Shown piece by piece: positions 46,018-57,972 of a stretch of DNA of 64,000 nucleotides. The DNA is taken from NCBI GenBank assembly GCA_963922205.1, contig CAWUHX010000063.1, positions 1 through 64,000 on the forward strand. The letters run 5' to 3'. The notes under the pieces were generated by a model that did no database searches, had not been told where the DNA came from, and was given only the letters and a program-made list of their open reading frames with translations. The position numbers and the translations under genes are program-made. How positions within the stretch are numbered: the stretch's first letter is position 1; every line of letters starts with the position of its first letter. The DNA is from Romanomermis culicivorax. Taxonomy: Eukaryota; Nematoda; Enoplea; Mermithida; Mermithidae.

Positions 46018-46697
46018 TGGGAGGTAGAAAAAAACTTTTGGCTGGGTTACCCCAGCATTAGAAAAATAACCAAAAAGGTCTACAATCCAGTCAACTCCCG
46101 TTTTCACAGTCTGTCTTGCTCAGACTCCCGTACTGGTCATTGGACACAATGAATACGAAGGACTTCCCCACAATGGCTGGCAAGTGATGCCCATTTTGAC
46201 CTCAGCTCTGATGGAATATCTCCTGCCCTAAGGAGTGTGACATTGCCGCCAGCGCCGAATTGGGTCAATTTCGGGTTTGATTGCCTGGTCTGCATGTTGT
46301 GGCAAGTTGTGGGTCGTTGGTCTAATCGCACGCAAATCATTTTCCAGCATCTCTATATTTTTTCTAAAATAAACTAAAATACGAGATTATATTACGATAC
46401 AAAAAGACGACGTGGGAATGTATGGGTATCACAAAAATTTAAAATGCGCTAAAAATTGAGCAAGAAAAATATGGCCAAAAATTTGAGAATATTTTTGTGG
46501 TTGCGTTTTGCACCGGTTTTGTCAAGAAAAGATTTTTTGTTGGCCAGCAGCACCAAAAATTTAAATAATATTTTTTGGATTTTGTGATTTTTTTTGGATT
46601 TTTGTGGTTTTATTAGTGTTTTTGTATTCTGTATTTTATAAAATTAGTGAAAATTTGCACGAAAAAGATGAATTTTGGGCCAAAAATGTGCGGCTAT
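46018..46697 (-). other. 3' untranslated tail of element B
   Basis: Between the probable ORF3 stop and the 3' LTR. One open piece (46137-46340, minus) reads PSELRSKWASLASHCGEV without recognised homology. The sequence just before the LTR is pyrimidine-rich in the sense strand, so no convincing polypurine tract is seen. Confidence 0.4.
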
Positions 46698-47240
46698 TTA
46701 CTGCTGCTGCTGCAGGCCATGTCTATAGCCTCCTCGAGGCCTTCCTCGATAGTATCCCCTCTGGCCTTGTTGACCTCGGGTATGACCTCCATCTTGGCCT
46801 TGGTTTTGGCCTTGCTGGCCTCCGCCACATCTGCCAAGCGGTTGGAAATTTGGATTATAGAATTGCGCTTCTGGGTCTTGGCTTTGGTGTTGCCAGTTTC
46901 CTCAGCCTCTGTAGGGTCAATGAGGGCCCCCTCAGAAGCCTCCTCTGGCCTGACCTCTGCCATACCCCGGTCTACCCTGGTATGGGGCAGGGTTTGAGAA
47001 TTCATTGTCTCTCCCCTGTTGCCTCTGCACTGAACCACTGCTAGTGGAGCCGCTATGTTGTTTTTGAGTCCGAAAAGTTGAATTTAGAGATTTTGAAGAT
47101 GTTGATTGAGAATAAGAAAGAGGACTTTTGTACAAAGAAGTAGCAGCTTCACTATACAACCTCTGGCTGGTCAAAGTTGAAGGTTGTTATGTCGCCGGCG
47201 GCTGTCTCTTAGCCGGTGGGAGTCTAGGCACCTTGAACTT
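46698..47240 (-). pseudogene. Element B ORF3, Gln/Gly/Arg-rich C-terminal tail
   Basis: Minus-strand frames encode a tail rich in Gln, Gly, Arg and Tyr (pieces such as GYGRGQARGGF) and end with a Gln run before TAA at 46698-46700. RGG-like tails often bind RNA, but this is inference from composition. Frame changes interrupt it near 46935. Confidence 0.45.
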
Positions 47241-47387
47241 ACCTGGGCTCTTGGCATTCATTTGCTGATATTTATCAGCTTGCGATTTGTCATCGCCAGT
47301 TGCCTTCCTCTTTACACCCATCTGGTTTAACCTTTGCAAGCCCATAAAGATATACTCATTAAAGGCCGCAATGTAGAATTCATCTAC

Positions 47388-48257
<870 letters not shown>

Positions 48258-48296
48258 TCCTTGTTGTTGCTGTTCCTGGGCTGCAAGTCTATGTGC

Positions 48297-49372
48297 TCAG
48301 GCCTTACATAACCTCTGTCGGCATCTTACCTTTTCTCGGCCTAAGTGGTGGATAAATTTCTCTGACATTCCTTCAGCCAACATCTGCTGAACTTTTTGAG
48401 GAAAATACACTCTGGGGATTCCTTCCTGAGTAATTTTTCCCCATTTCATCAGCTCTGTTGCTGCTATGGCTGAATCTGAGCTATCATCTGCATAAGCCTG
48501 CTCCTTCAACCTTTTCTGCAATGCTGTCTAGCGCAGGAATTCCTGCTGCACCAGTCTTTTTTGTTCTTGAAATTTGGCCTGAAGGGCCTCTCGCCTCACT
48601 TGGGGATCAAAATCTTGAGCATCCTTAGCTTTGACAGGTATATCCTCGGATGCCTCTTGCATCTTATCCAGTCTGACATCTATTCCCAACATTTTTGTTT
48701 CAGCTTCATCTATTTGAGTTTGGATTTTGTCCTCCTCAATTTCATGCTGCTGAGTTTTAGCCTCCATGGAGTCTTTTCCTCCGCTGTCTGGCTCCCAGAC
48801 TCCAGAATTTCACCCTCTTCTTCATCCTCCTCCGAACTATACTCGGAGTCTGAATTGCGTATCTAGGGCAAAAGTTGCTTTATTTTAGCTGGTAAAACAG
48901 CTGGTGCCTAAGGTACAGTTTGCATGATGGTTACTACTTCTGGTTCAGGTTCTGCCAGTTGTTGTACCTGAGCTACTGGAGTCGGCTGTGCCACTGCTGG
49001 TTGCGTTGGCGGTGGCACCACGACTACTACTGCAGCGACCTGCGCAGCTCCGGTGTCCAATACTGGTTGTTGTGCTTTGACCACCGGCACCGGCACTTGT
49101 GGCTGTGCCTTAACTTGTCCCGACCCTCCAGCTTGCGCTGTTTGGGATGTTGAGGGACGATTCAAAGGTACTTTGGAAACCAACTCACCAGCTGGGGTAT
49201 ATGTTAATGTATACCCAGGCATATCCGAAGCCAATGTTCTCTCCCGGAAACTATTGCTGACAAATTCCGGTCTGAGTTGGAGTGGATTTTGCAGTGCATA
49301 TGCCATTGGATAATCAGTCAGATGTGCGTCTTCCCCCATGGGATACCGCAATCCTGGCGTCAAAGTTTCCAA
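48297..49372 (-). pseudogene. Element B ORF3, long linker (Pro/Val/Gln-rich and coiled coil)
   Basis: Minus strand, three pieces. 48908-49372 begins [13 protein letters not shown] and becomes Pro/Val/Ala/Gln-rich. 48528-48767 is a Glu/Gln/Lys-rich coiled-coil-like part. 48297-48521 contains IPRVYFPQKVQQMLAEGMSE. Stops and frame changes separate them. A 38-base GTAAAT..TATAG gap at about 49378-49415 could be a tiny intron or decay. Confidence 0.45.
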
Positions 49373-49477
49373 GCCTATATAGTAAAAAGTTACATAATAA
49401 TAATTTACCTTATAAGCTTCGTCCTTTGATAACGATTTGTCATCACTGATTTGTAAAGTCTCTTCCGCTTCTCTAAA

Positions 49478-49765
49478 TCATAGCGGGACAAACCCGAACT
49501 GATTTTGCCACGCGTATACCCCTTTCTTGGTTGGATTTCGGGGTTCCAACAGCCGCAACATAGCTGCCAATTCTAAATAGTATGCCAGGTGGTCGCCTGA
49601 CTTCCAGGACATACATTTGATTGATTTCTGGCCCTCCTTACTATAACTACTTAAACATTTAAAATTTAGCAACGCTGATGTTTCAAAATCACACTCAGCT
49701 CTCGAATGAGGCCATGCCAAATGATAGGCCAATGGCATGAATCTGCAGACCTGCTCTAACTCCAT
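49478..49765 (-). pseudogene. Element B ORF3, conserved middle domain
   Basis: 95-residue open frame with [14 protein letters not shown], then [20 protein letters not shown] and [10 protein letters not shown]. Element A has a corresponding block at about 20340-20690 in the same order, including a PHSE/PHSR pair and an LRxxE motif. Function unknown. The part after its TAG (49478) continues in frame with [18 protein letters not shown] residues, so the stop is probably a mutation. Confidence 0.55.
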
Positions 49766-49861
49766 GAAGTTTCACTCGCCTAACATACTCCATATTTTGG
49801 CCAAATTTGGCGTATAAAAGTTTGTCTTGTAGACTCCTTTATGACTTTCTATACCTGCTGG

Positions 49862-50215
49862 TTAATGATTATGACTAGAAAACGCTTCTCGTGGAATCTC
49901 ATCAGGCTTCCTGGCTTGCTGCCAGTATAGCTTAGCATTTTCATAAAGGGCCGAAGATATTTTACCATCTAAATCCCAATAAGACTTACCTGTTTTGAGA
50001 TTTTCCAGTATATCTTTGGCCATATTAACCCAGTCTGGTACTTGTACATCCTGAATTTCATCGGGATCACTATCTTCGCTGTACCCATCATCCTTGAATG
50101 GTTTGCTATCTCTCGGGAGTAGCGGGTAAAAACCACTCTGTAATGGGACATCTTGTCCACTGGCTGGATTGCATTCGGTAGGTGCGGTATAATAACCTGT
50201 GTCATTTCCCTGCAT
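49862..50215 (-). pseudogene. Element B ORF3, acidic segment after the exonuclease
   Basis: 117-residue piece with an Asp/Glu-rich stretch ([12 protein letters not shown]) followed by [18 protein letters not shown]. It lies between the exonuclease domain and the middle domain. No family is recognised. Confidence 0.4.
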
Positions 50216-50317
50216 TCACACTGCCCAACAGTTATACATCTCACATTTCATCATATGGTACACCATATTAAGCTGTACCTAATCAGTTTCCATAGCTTGG
50301 GAACCTAGTCCCATCTC

Positions 50318-51371
50318 TCAATTCATGTGCCCTGGTATTGCTGAATACTGTTGGTAAAAATGAAGGGCGATCGTGTTGATCTGCTTGGCCTTCATCCTGT
50401 CATGATCGAAGACCTGCATCTGCATTAGCAGGTAATCAGCCATGCCATAATGAATAGCAGCAAACATGACCAATAATGAATAATACCCATCTAGGGTTGT
50501 ATATCTGAGCTCTTCTGGCAAAATACCTCTTTTAACAAACCAATCATGGTTCGCCCTTAGTGAGAAGTCATACTGGTAGGGACCCACGTCTATTAAGCAA
50601 AATTCTGTGAATAATCCCTTTAAGCGGAAGGTTTTGGGACATATACCCATCTGAAAACATTGTTTCTCTATCTTTACTCCTACCATGGTCAAGTCGAAAT
50701 GGTCTAAATTAAAGTACCAACCTTTCGTCTTCCTAAGATGTTCCCGTAAGGGGACAGTTTTGTCCCTATCCTTATTGTCTCGCCGTGACCCACATACATT
50801 ATATATGCTGACTAGGTCTTCTAATACCGAATATCCAGCAAATAGCATGTCTGAGGTTAGAAAATCATGCAGACTTACCCATTCCTTTGCTATTAAACCA
50901 GTGGTATCAATAACGTATGTTTGACCCTTGGTTAGCGCGAAGCTCACATATCGGGCAAACTGGTTTCCCATCGGATTGTCCACCTCTCTCCTTTTGAACG
51001 AGGCAGCGACTTTGTCTTGATGGACCTTTTCTACGTCGAATCCACAAACTGGTTGTCCTCTGAAGATCGATACTTCTTGGATAAAATGGAGTACTTGGCT
51101 AACTTTCCCCATGTCTATCATAGGTGGTTTTGGGATTAGCTGGCCAGTATCCAAAAGTGGCTTTAAACCACTGGTCCTGTTCCTGGATCCTTACGACCCT
51201 TTTGATGTTGTAATCTGAACATTGAAAGATACTATTAATTTTAGTACTTATTCCCCTTTTTTCAGCATCTACTTTGGGTCTATAGTACACTAGCACCACA
51301 ACACCAAGCAGGTTAAATTTCACAGAAAATAAATTTAGTGCAGGCTTGTTAGGCGAGCCACTGATATACAA
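50318..51371 (-). pseudogene. Element B ORF3, DEDDy 3'-5' exonuclease domain (RNase D/WRN type)
   Basis: The frame 50318-51154 (278 residues) holds a complete motif set: CGFDVEKV (ExoI, Asp40 and Glu42); strand TKGQTYVID; FAGYSVLEDL (ExoII, Asp113); FDLTMVG; and W..RGILPEELRYTTLDGYY (ExoIII, Tyr218-x3-Asp222). This is the layout of RNase D and WRN exonucleases, where four acidic residues bind two metals. The preceding frame (51099-51371) contributes the conserved start RIQEQDQWFKATFG, matching RITEFEQWFKTVYA of element A, so one frame change near 51130 separates them. An AG before this segment (TTCAG at about 51217) could be a splice acceptor. Catalytic residues are all present, but the frame break makes the copy inactive. 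Confidence 0.85.
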
Positions 51372-52599
51372 ACATTGAGCTGGTAGGCAACTAACACCTT
51401 ACCAAATCTTACCCTTGCTACCTCTATATGTTTGGGAGGGTAGACCTGATCTGATTGTCCACCACTTGATCGGACACCAATCTCTGACCAGCTGCTTGAG
51501 CGACCAACTACGCTCCATTTGTGGCGCTCAGTATTTACAATTTTTATAGCACTCAAGATTGATAATTTTTAATAATTTTGATATCAAAAAAGTGATATGA
51601 TTTGATTTGAAAATAAATAATTTTGTTGAAATTTGATAATTTAAAATTTGAACAGGCTGAACCCAAGGTTCTATGTTTCCCTTGAAAGGTCTAACTCTCG
51701 CCGATATCAGGTATATTTCCATTTTTGGAAATTCCTTGATTGGCTGAGTTTCTGATTCTCGGTACTCCCCTTTTTCATTCCCTCTAAGTCCTAACCTCCT
51801 TGGCCCTTTGGGGTGTGGAGTTGGTCTTGTGACTTCTGGGCATTTCCTGCGATTTCCAAGAATGTTTGATAAAATTATGTTCAAAACTTACCATCAATAA
51901 AGAAAAACTGGTTGTCTTGCCAGTGCTGGGGCTTCCCATACTCGACGTGTCGCTCTGTGTGGGACCACTCGCGCGTCGGAGCTTGTTAGTAGTTCTGCGT
52001 GCCTTTTCCCATTTTGGATTTCAGAAATTTCTTTCTTTTCAATAATGAAATTTTAAATTTTGCAAATTTTCCAAATGCTGAAAAAGTTTAATTTAGCAGT
52101 TCTGCTAATTTCCTTTTTATGCGATATGGGGAATGTTTTACTTCTTCCTTCCGATGGAAGTATAGACTTCAGATAAGCCGGGCAGCTATAATTTGTTTTA
52201 GAAAAAGAAAAATTTGAAAATTGTAAATTTTTGAAAAAAATCCAAAATATTTTCGGTTGTCACTTTGGTCTAAAATTCCGGAGAATTTTTCCCAAAGTCT
52301 GACATAAATGAAAAATTTTACAAAATAAATATGAATACTACTTGAACGCGATAAATATTACAAAATATTACAAAATATTTTTAAAATAAGTACCTACACA
52401 CCCGAGAATTTACACAAATAAAAATAAAAATCAGCGTGAGATCGCGCATAGATTCACCTTGAGCAAATTTCAAAATGACAACCTTTGTCTTGGCACACCA
52501 GTCCTAACTGTTTGTGCCATATTGAAAAATGGCGTGTTTTTGTCACATGGCGCGTCTTGATTGGCTCGCGCTATTTGCGGCAAGACCCTAATGGTCTCA
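51372..52599 (-). other. Spacer of element B between integrase and ORF3
   Basis: Non-coding, very AT-rich in 51880-52480, with short unsupported frames. In position it equals the spacer 16856-18926 of element A. It may contain the leader or acceptor site of the ORF3 message. Confidence 0.45.
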
Positions 52600-53740
52600 T
52601 AATGAAAATGTTTCAACCTGCTGATTGAAACAATTTGGCCATTTAGCGGGTTGTCCCAGTATACAATGGTGACAACATTTTCTACTGCTCACAAAATGTC
52701 TGTAATTATGAAGCAACCGGACCATGGTAGTCCTAATTTTTTCTGCTTGTCTACTTTGAGCAGAACCCAGTCCTTTTCTTTGAACCCATGTTCTTTGGAT
52801 TTTTTATCGAAGTATTTCTTCGATTTTTTGGCAGCACTCTGGATATTTTTGGCAATATCCTCCTACAAGTTGACTAAATGGTTTGTCAACACAAATTTGT
52901 AAGCCTCTGCATTAATGTCCAGCATTACAACATCATATGCTTTCGACAAGTTTAACCCAAAGGTTGCCTCCTGACGTCTGAGCAATGAAAAAGGTGATTG
53001 CCCTGTTGCTGCGTGCTGGGTAGCATTGTAGGCAAAGACCACGGCTCTCAAATATCTTGGCCAATTGTCATTTTCATCAATTGCCACTTTTCTGAGCTGC
53101 TCAATGAGTGTCTGATTGAATCTCTCCACCATACCATTTCCCTGTGGGTGGTAAGCTGTTGTATAAATTTTCTGACACTCTGATAACTTGCAGATTTCCT
53201 TCATCAGATCTGAGGTAAAACAACCTCCTCTGTCACTGAATAATCTCTGTGGAGTCCCGTGTGTAAATACAATAGTTTGTAGAAATGTATCTACAACCGT
53301 GCTAGCTGACTGGTTTGGGATCAGTTCAGCTTCAACCCACTTTGTAAAATAGTCTTGAAAGACTATGACATACGGTCTCTTCTCACTTAGTGGAGAAATA
53401 CCCACAATGTCCACTGATATGATATCGAAAGGACCTTCTGGAATTATTATTATCAGTGGGGGAACTTCAGCACTTCCCGGATTAGCCATTTGACATACTG
53501 GGCAAAACTTGATCCAGTGCCTGACATCCTTCTCTATTCGAGGCCACGAGAACCATTTTTTAATCATAGCAAGGGTCCTTTTGAACCCCTGATGTGTCAT
53601 CATAACAGCACCATAGTACTGGTGCAAAGTATTGTCTCTTAGACAGGATGGGACGACCACTTGATCATCAGATCCCTGTGCGGCTTCGTGGTATAACACC
53701 TCGTTCTGGATATAAAATCCACTGTGATACTTGGTTGTCC
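52600..53740 (-). pseudogene. pol: Element B integrase
   Basis: C-terminal part of the 553-codon frame 52863-54524, continuing after a stop into about 52600. The zinc-binding HHCC is present (HQYYG...MTHQGF.., WIKFCPVCQ). The DDE core is intact: Asp in SVDIVGIS, Asp in LFSDRGGCF, Glu in NGMVERFNQ. Downstream of TAG at 52863-52865 the frame goes on (KKYFDKKSKEHGFKEKDWVLL), the usual C-terminal domain, so the stop is a mutation. Better preserved than the integrase of element A, which lacks the second Asp. Confidence 0.92.
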
Positions 53741-54860
53741 CATTTGGACCCAATCTATCAAAGTAAGGTTTTAGTACCTCATCCTTTCTCTGCAAGAGGG
53801 CCATGAGATCATCTCTAATGAGCCCTTTTGGCAACTCAGTTTCTTTGGGGTCTGCCAACGTAAACTCTGGTTCCTTTTCCAGATATAACCAGGCAACCCT
53901 TTTTTCCTTACCTTTATCCTGGTTAGTTTCTTTTCCTTTTACTTGGCCCTGATTGCCATCAGGCTGGACCTGAGCCTGATTACTCCTTTCCGCGTCTTTC
54001 GCCATGCTCCTCCTAGTTATGGCATTTATCAAGTTTGCTGGTGAAATAGATTCTGGATCACCCTCAGAATCTTTTGGATATATTTGTTTGAATCTCGGAT
54101 TTGTATCAATCCTCTGTTTTTTCTCACTTTTTGGCTCCGGATGTAATGGAGTACCATCTTCAGGATTCCAATCTGTCAGATTTCTATTGAGACTCCTTTT
54201 CTCAATTAGCTGTGCTTCTAGATCTTTCAGATTCGACTCTCGTTTATCCTCTGAGAACATGTGTTCCCATTTTGGTGGTATCTTTTTGGATTGATCGTCT
54301 GGTTCATCCATCCTAGACAAACAGTCTGCTATGGCATTTTGTTTTCCAGGCACTTTCTCTAGTTTGTGGTTGAACTGGGAGAGGAATGAATACCATCTCT
54401 TCAATTTACCATTGGTCATGGAATTGACCTTCATAGAAAGTAAAGGCTTGTGATCAGTTCTTATGATCACTCTATGACCTACTAGGTAATGCTTGTATAA
54501 CTTTAAACCATACATTATGGCCAAGCATTCTCTTTCCGTGGCTGACCACTTTTTCTCATCTGCCTTTAAAATCCTGCTATTATAAGCAATTACCCATCAG
54601 TCGGACTTGGTCTCCTGGTAGAGAACTGCTCCCAGTGCTGTTCCACTGGCATCTGTCTAAAGGACAAAGTCCATAGACCCGTCCAAAACCTGGTACCTCA
54701 GAAAAGGTACCGACAATAGTGCATCTTTTGGGCTCCTAAAAGCCTGATGGTGAACGGCTGTTATTTCCCAAACACTATTTTTCCCAGTTAATTTGTACAA
54801 AGGTTCAGCATGTTTAGCTAACCCTATTATAAACTTTTTACACCATTGCAGCATTCCTAG
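53741..54860 (-). pseudogene. pol: Element B RNase H and linker to integrase
   Basis: RNase H residues are seen across a stop at 54657-54659: TDASGTALGAVLYQE (Asp), ATERECLAIMYGLK (Glu) and RTDHKPLLSM (Asp). The hinge KVPGKQNAIADCLSR follows. Then comes a charged linker of about 200 residues, rich in Lys/Glu/Gln, not seen at that length in element A, leading to the integrase. Confidence 0.88.
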
Positions 54861-55432
54861 AAACCTTTGTAGCTTTTGTTTAGACTCTGGGTATGGGAAA
54901 TCTTTAATAGCTTTGACCTTTTAGGATCTGGGGAAACTACCTCTGAATTTAAGATATGTCCTAAAAAATGGATCTATCTGGGAGAAATTCACACTTCTCT
55001 GGCTTCAAGGTCAAATGAGCCTTCCTTAGAGCTTGCAGGACTGGCTCTAAATTAACCAAATGTTCTTCAAACGTATTTGAGATTGAGAACACTATAATAT
55101 TGTCTATATACACTAGACAGATTTTCCAAACATATGGGTGCCAAACGCTTTCCATCATGCGCTGGAATTCTGCTGAGGCATTCTTTAAGCCAAGAGGCAT
55201 AACTTTAAATTGGTAAAGCCCTTCCTGGCATATGAAAATAGTTTTTTATTTGCTTTCCTCATTCATTGGCACTTGCCAATATCCTGACTTGAGATCTAGG
55301 GTTGTTTAAAACTTGGCTCTACCTAAACAGTCTAGATAGTCGTCCATTCTTGGAATGGGATACTTATCATCCTTGGTGACCTCGTTTATACCTCTAAAGT
55401 TCACTACAGTTTATGCTTCTAAAGTTCACTTC
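54861..55432 (-). pseudogene. pol: Element B reverse transcriptase, truncated at the N-terminus
   Basis: Begins at NFRGINEVTKDD (about 55395), then DLKSGYWQVP, MPLGLKNASAEFQ and the active site YIDN instead of YIDD (about 55110), then HLTLKPEKCEFL. The fingers part before NFRGINE, the protease and the nucleocapsid are missing. Stops, for example after RAKF and DRSIF, add to the damage. The altered catalytic Asp alone would abolish activity. Confidence 0.9.
55386..55432. repeat. 22-bp direct repeat at the gag-RT deletion junction
   Basis: GTTTATACCTCTAAAGTTCACT and GTTTATGCTTCTAAAGTTCACT lie three bases apart. The first belongs to the RT start and the second abuts gag sequence, so a short duplication marks the place where nucleocapsid, protease and RT N-terminus were lost. 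Confidence 0.8.
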
Positions 55433-56161
55433 CTGTTGAAATCCTTCTGACTGATTCTTAGCAAATACTGGAATTACAGGATCATGCCCACTCTGATTGG
55501 CTACTTCATTGACAATGATGGCATCCTGTTGTGTACCCTTAGGTCCATATCTCTGAAAGGCATTTCTATATCTTCATTCAATATCAAGAACTTCAACTGC
55601 CAAGTCATACCAAGTTCTAAAGGTATGCTTGGAATTTTTCAGTTGGGACTGAAATGTAGGATCACTCTTGTACACAAAGGTGTCAATCATCAGTCTTTGC
55701 TTTGACTGATAAGCTAAATCACCCTTTACTAGTTCCACTGGTATACTAACTCTTTTTAAGAATTAAATGGCGTGTTCATTGGGTCTCTGTTGTATCTCAA
55801 ATAATTCCCTGGTTAACATTTCCAGGTTAGACTCTGGTGCAAAGACATTAATTATGGCTCTCCTGGCCTCCCTATAGGTCATGTTGTCACCTGCAACAGC
55901 CTTCAGTCTACCTTCAGAAAGCCTCAGCAGTGCTTCATATTTGGCTGATTCGGGTGTATCCCTATGGAATTCCCCTTCAAGTGCTGTTAAGAAGCTAAGC
56001 ACCCGCTGATTTACCATACCTTCATCTAAAAGTTTGGGTAACACACCTTTAATGATATTCCTGATAACAATCTCTTGTGCCAAAGTATTTGTTGGCATTT
56101 CTCTCTGATCATACGCTGCTGTTAAAACTGGATCCATATCAGAGTTAAGAGATTGTAACAT
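55433..56161 (-). pseudogene. gag: Element B gag, capsid part
   Basis: The frame 55763-56161 contains a helical capsid-like segment (LSFLTALEGEFHRDTPESAK, MTYREARRAIINVF) alignable with element A at 11681-12151. After the stop, gag-like sequence continues (VELVKGDLAYQSK.., HTFRTWYDLAVEVLD) to the junction at 55432. No zinc knuckle remains. Confidence 0.75.
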
Positions 56162-57453
56162 GATTCAATTCAGATCTCGTTAAAGTGGTACACTTCCTTG
56201 ATTTGATGGTATATTGTCTCTGTCAAATTGATAATCCCTGTATGGGAAACATGCCACTTGATCTGGTCTAAGGGTATTTGGATCAACTGTATTTCCTCTA
56301 CCATCATAGACCACTCTTGTCAAAGTTGGATGCTGCGAAGCTATCTGATTTTGATACCTAAGGTCTGCTGATTGCTCAGCTCCCTCGAATCCAAGATCTC
56401 TAGCTGGACCTCTCCAACTTTTGGGCTCAAAGTTGAGTTTTTGCCCTTCATCAACTTCTGACCTATTGCTAGGCCCTGCGCCTGCATATGTTTCAGCTAA
56501 GAGACAGTTGTCTCTTTCTGCACCCCTATTACATAGTGTAACCATACCTGTAAGACCTCCGACCAGTTGGGAGGGGGGGGGGGTAAATCCAAAATTTTGG
56601 GGGGGGTAGAAAACAGTTGAAATTTTTCCAAAAAAAGACAAAAAACATACACTTTTTGGCAAATTTTTTAATTTTTTCCAAACTGGGGGGGTTGGGGGGG
56701 GTAAATGATTTTGGGTACTGGGTTGGCCAAGTTGGGGGGGGTCCCCCCAACCTCCCCCCAAGTAGAGGTATGAGTCTAACCTGTCTATCCGGCTCCTGTC
56801 GGCAACTGTCGGCTTCCCTTTTATTGTCCTCCATGGCAGCATTCGTGATTATGTTGAACAATGCTTCGACAGTTCCTTTCAATTCGCCTAGCTGCGTCGC
56901 CAGTTCTTGATTGGACATTTCAGGAGCTCTTTCCTGCGGGCAGAATTGCTCTTGATCCTATGGCATCTTCTCTAATTGTTGTTCGATTTCAGGATCCGCT
57001 TCATCCAAATTCAGTCGAATTTTGGGCGTAATGACGTCCCTTTCCAGTCCTGCTAATTCAACCTTTAGGGGTGACCTTTTTAATATTTTGTGGCGGTGGT
57101 CCATCAGCATCTGGGTTCGGATTTGCCGGGCCTACCTCTTGCAGATCAATGGCAATCGCTGGTAGGGGATCTATTGGTACACCCGCATCTTGGGGCGTAA
57201 AATGCATTGCTTGTTGTTGCAATGGTTGAACCCTCACGGGAGTCTGATCTGGGATCACTGGGTCCGGGACAGCATGCCATTGCTGCTCTCCCTCTCCCAA
57301 ATTTAGAAGATTCCCAGCACTCGCCACTCTGGGTGGTGATCTATGTAGAGTATTACCTCTCGGTATCCTTTCATTGGGCATTTTAAGTCCTGCTAACTTT
57401 CTGTAGAAACCTGGAAGATTTTCCTTTCTCCTAGTCTGACTACGAAGTTCCAT
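56162..57453 (-). pseudogene. gag: Element B gag, N-terminal part, interrupted by a MITE
   Basis: From ATG at 57451-57453 (MELRSQTRRKENLPGFYRKL) a basic then Pro/Gln-rich segment runs to a stop at 57058. A second piece starts at 56918 (MSNQELATQLGELKGTVEAL, coiled-coil-like) and is cut by the MITE at 56543-56772. It continues on the other side to 56180. The first ATG is 25 codon-free bases after the primer-binding site, a normal position for gag. Confidence 0.7.
56543..56772. mobile_element. G-tract MITE inserted in element B gag (8-bp TSD)
   Basis: Begins CATACCTGTAAGACCTCC and ends CCAAGTAGAGGTATG. Flanking octamers AGTGTAAC (56535-56542) and AGTCTAAC (56773-56780) differ by one base. It has the same core and G/C runs as the copies at 7268 and 8253. 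This insertion gives the clearest boundaries of the family. Confidence 0.88.
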
Positions 57454-57454
57454 G

Positions 57455-57475
57455 GTGAGGAGTTAAAAGCCACCA
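57455..57475 (-). other. Primer-binding site of element B
   Basis: In element sense, the LTR end ACAACA is followed by AG and then TGGTGGCTTTTAACTCC. It starts with TGG, complementary to a tRNA 3' CCA end. The primer tRNA is not identified. Confidence 0.7.
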
Positions 57476-57477
57476 CT

Positions 57478-57972
57478 TGTTGTGCAGGTCTTTCCTTAAG
57501 GGTTTAAGAAAAGACAGAGGCTTCAGTTCTGAACTGACCTGTTAGATATAATCCCTTGGCTAAGCCTTGGTGATAGAGCAACAGTTGGCTTCCCCAGACC
57601 TGACAACAACAAAGATAAACTAATATACGGGGCCTCACACGGACCCTCAAGGTCTCCTAGATGAGACAAGGAATCCCCTCAGGGATAGACTTACTTTTCT
57701 GGATCCCCTGATAGGTCTTCCAGAGCTTGCGGTCAGCAAGCTGGTGCCTGGGCCTTCAGTCCTTCACTCCAATCGCTCAGTTGGATCTAAATAACAAACA
57801 AATAAGTATAGCAATAAATCCGATGAATAACAAAAAGAATGTGAAATGACCACTATTATATTTATGCAAATATAAGACGAAATTGCTGGGAATATTTTAC
57901 TGGACGCCAGCTATATATTTTCAAGAATATAATAAAAAAACGATTAATAGTGAATGAATGATTTCACTATCA
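57478..57972 (-). repeat. 5' LTR of element B
   Basis: 495 bases, TGATAGTGAAATC.. to ..CCTGCACAACA in element sense, collinear with 45524-46017. Confidence 0.95.
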
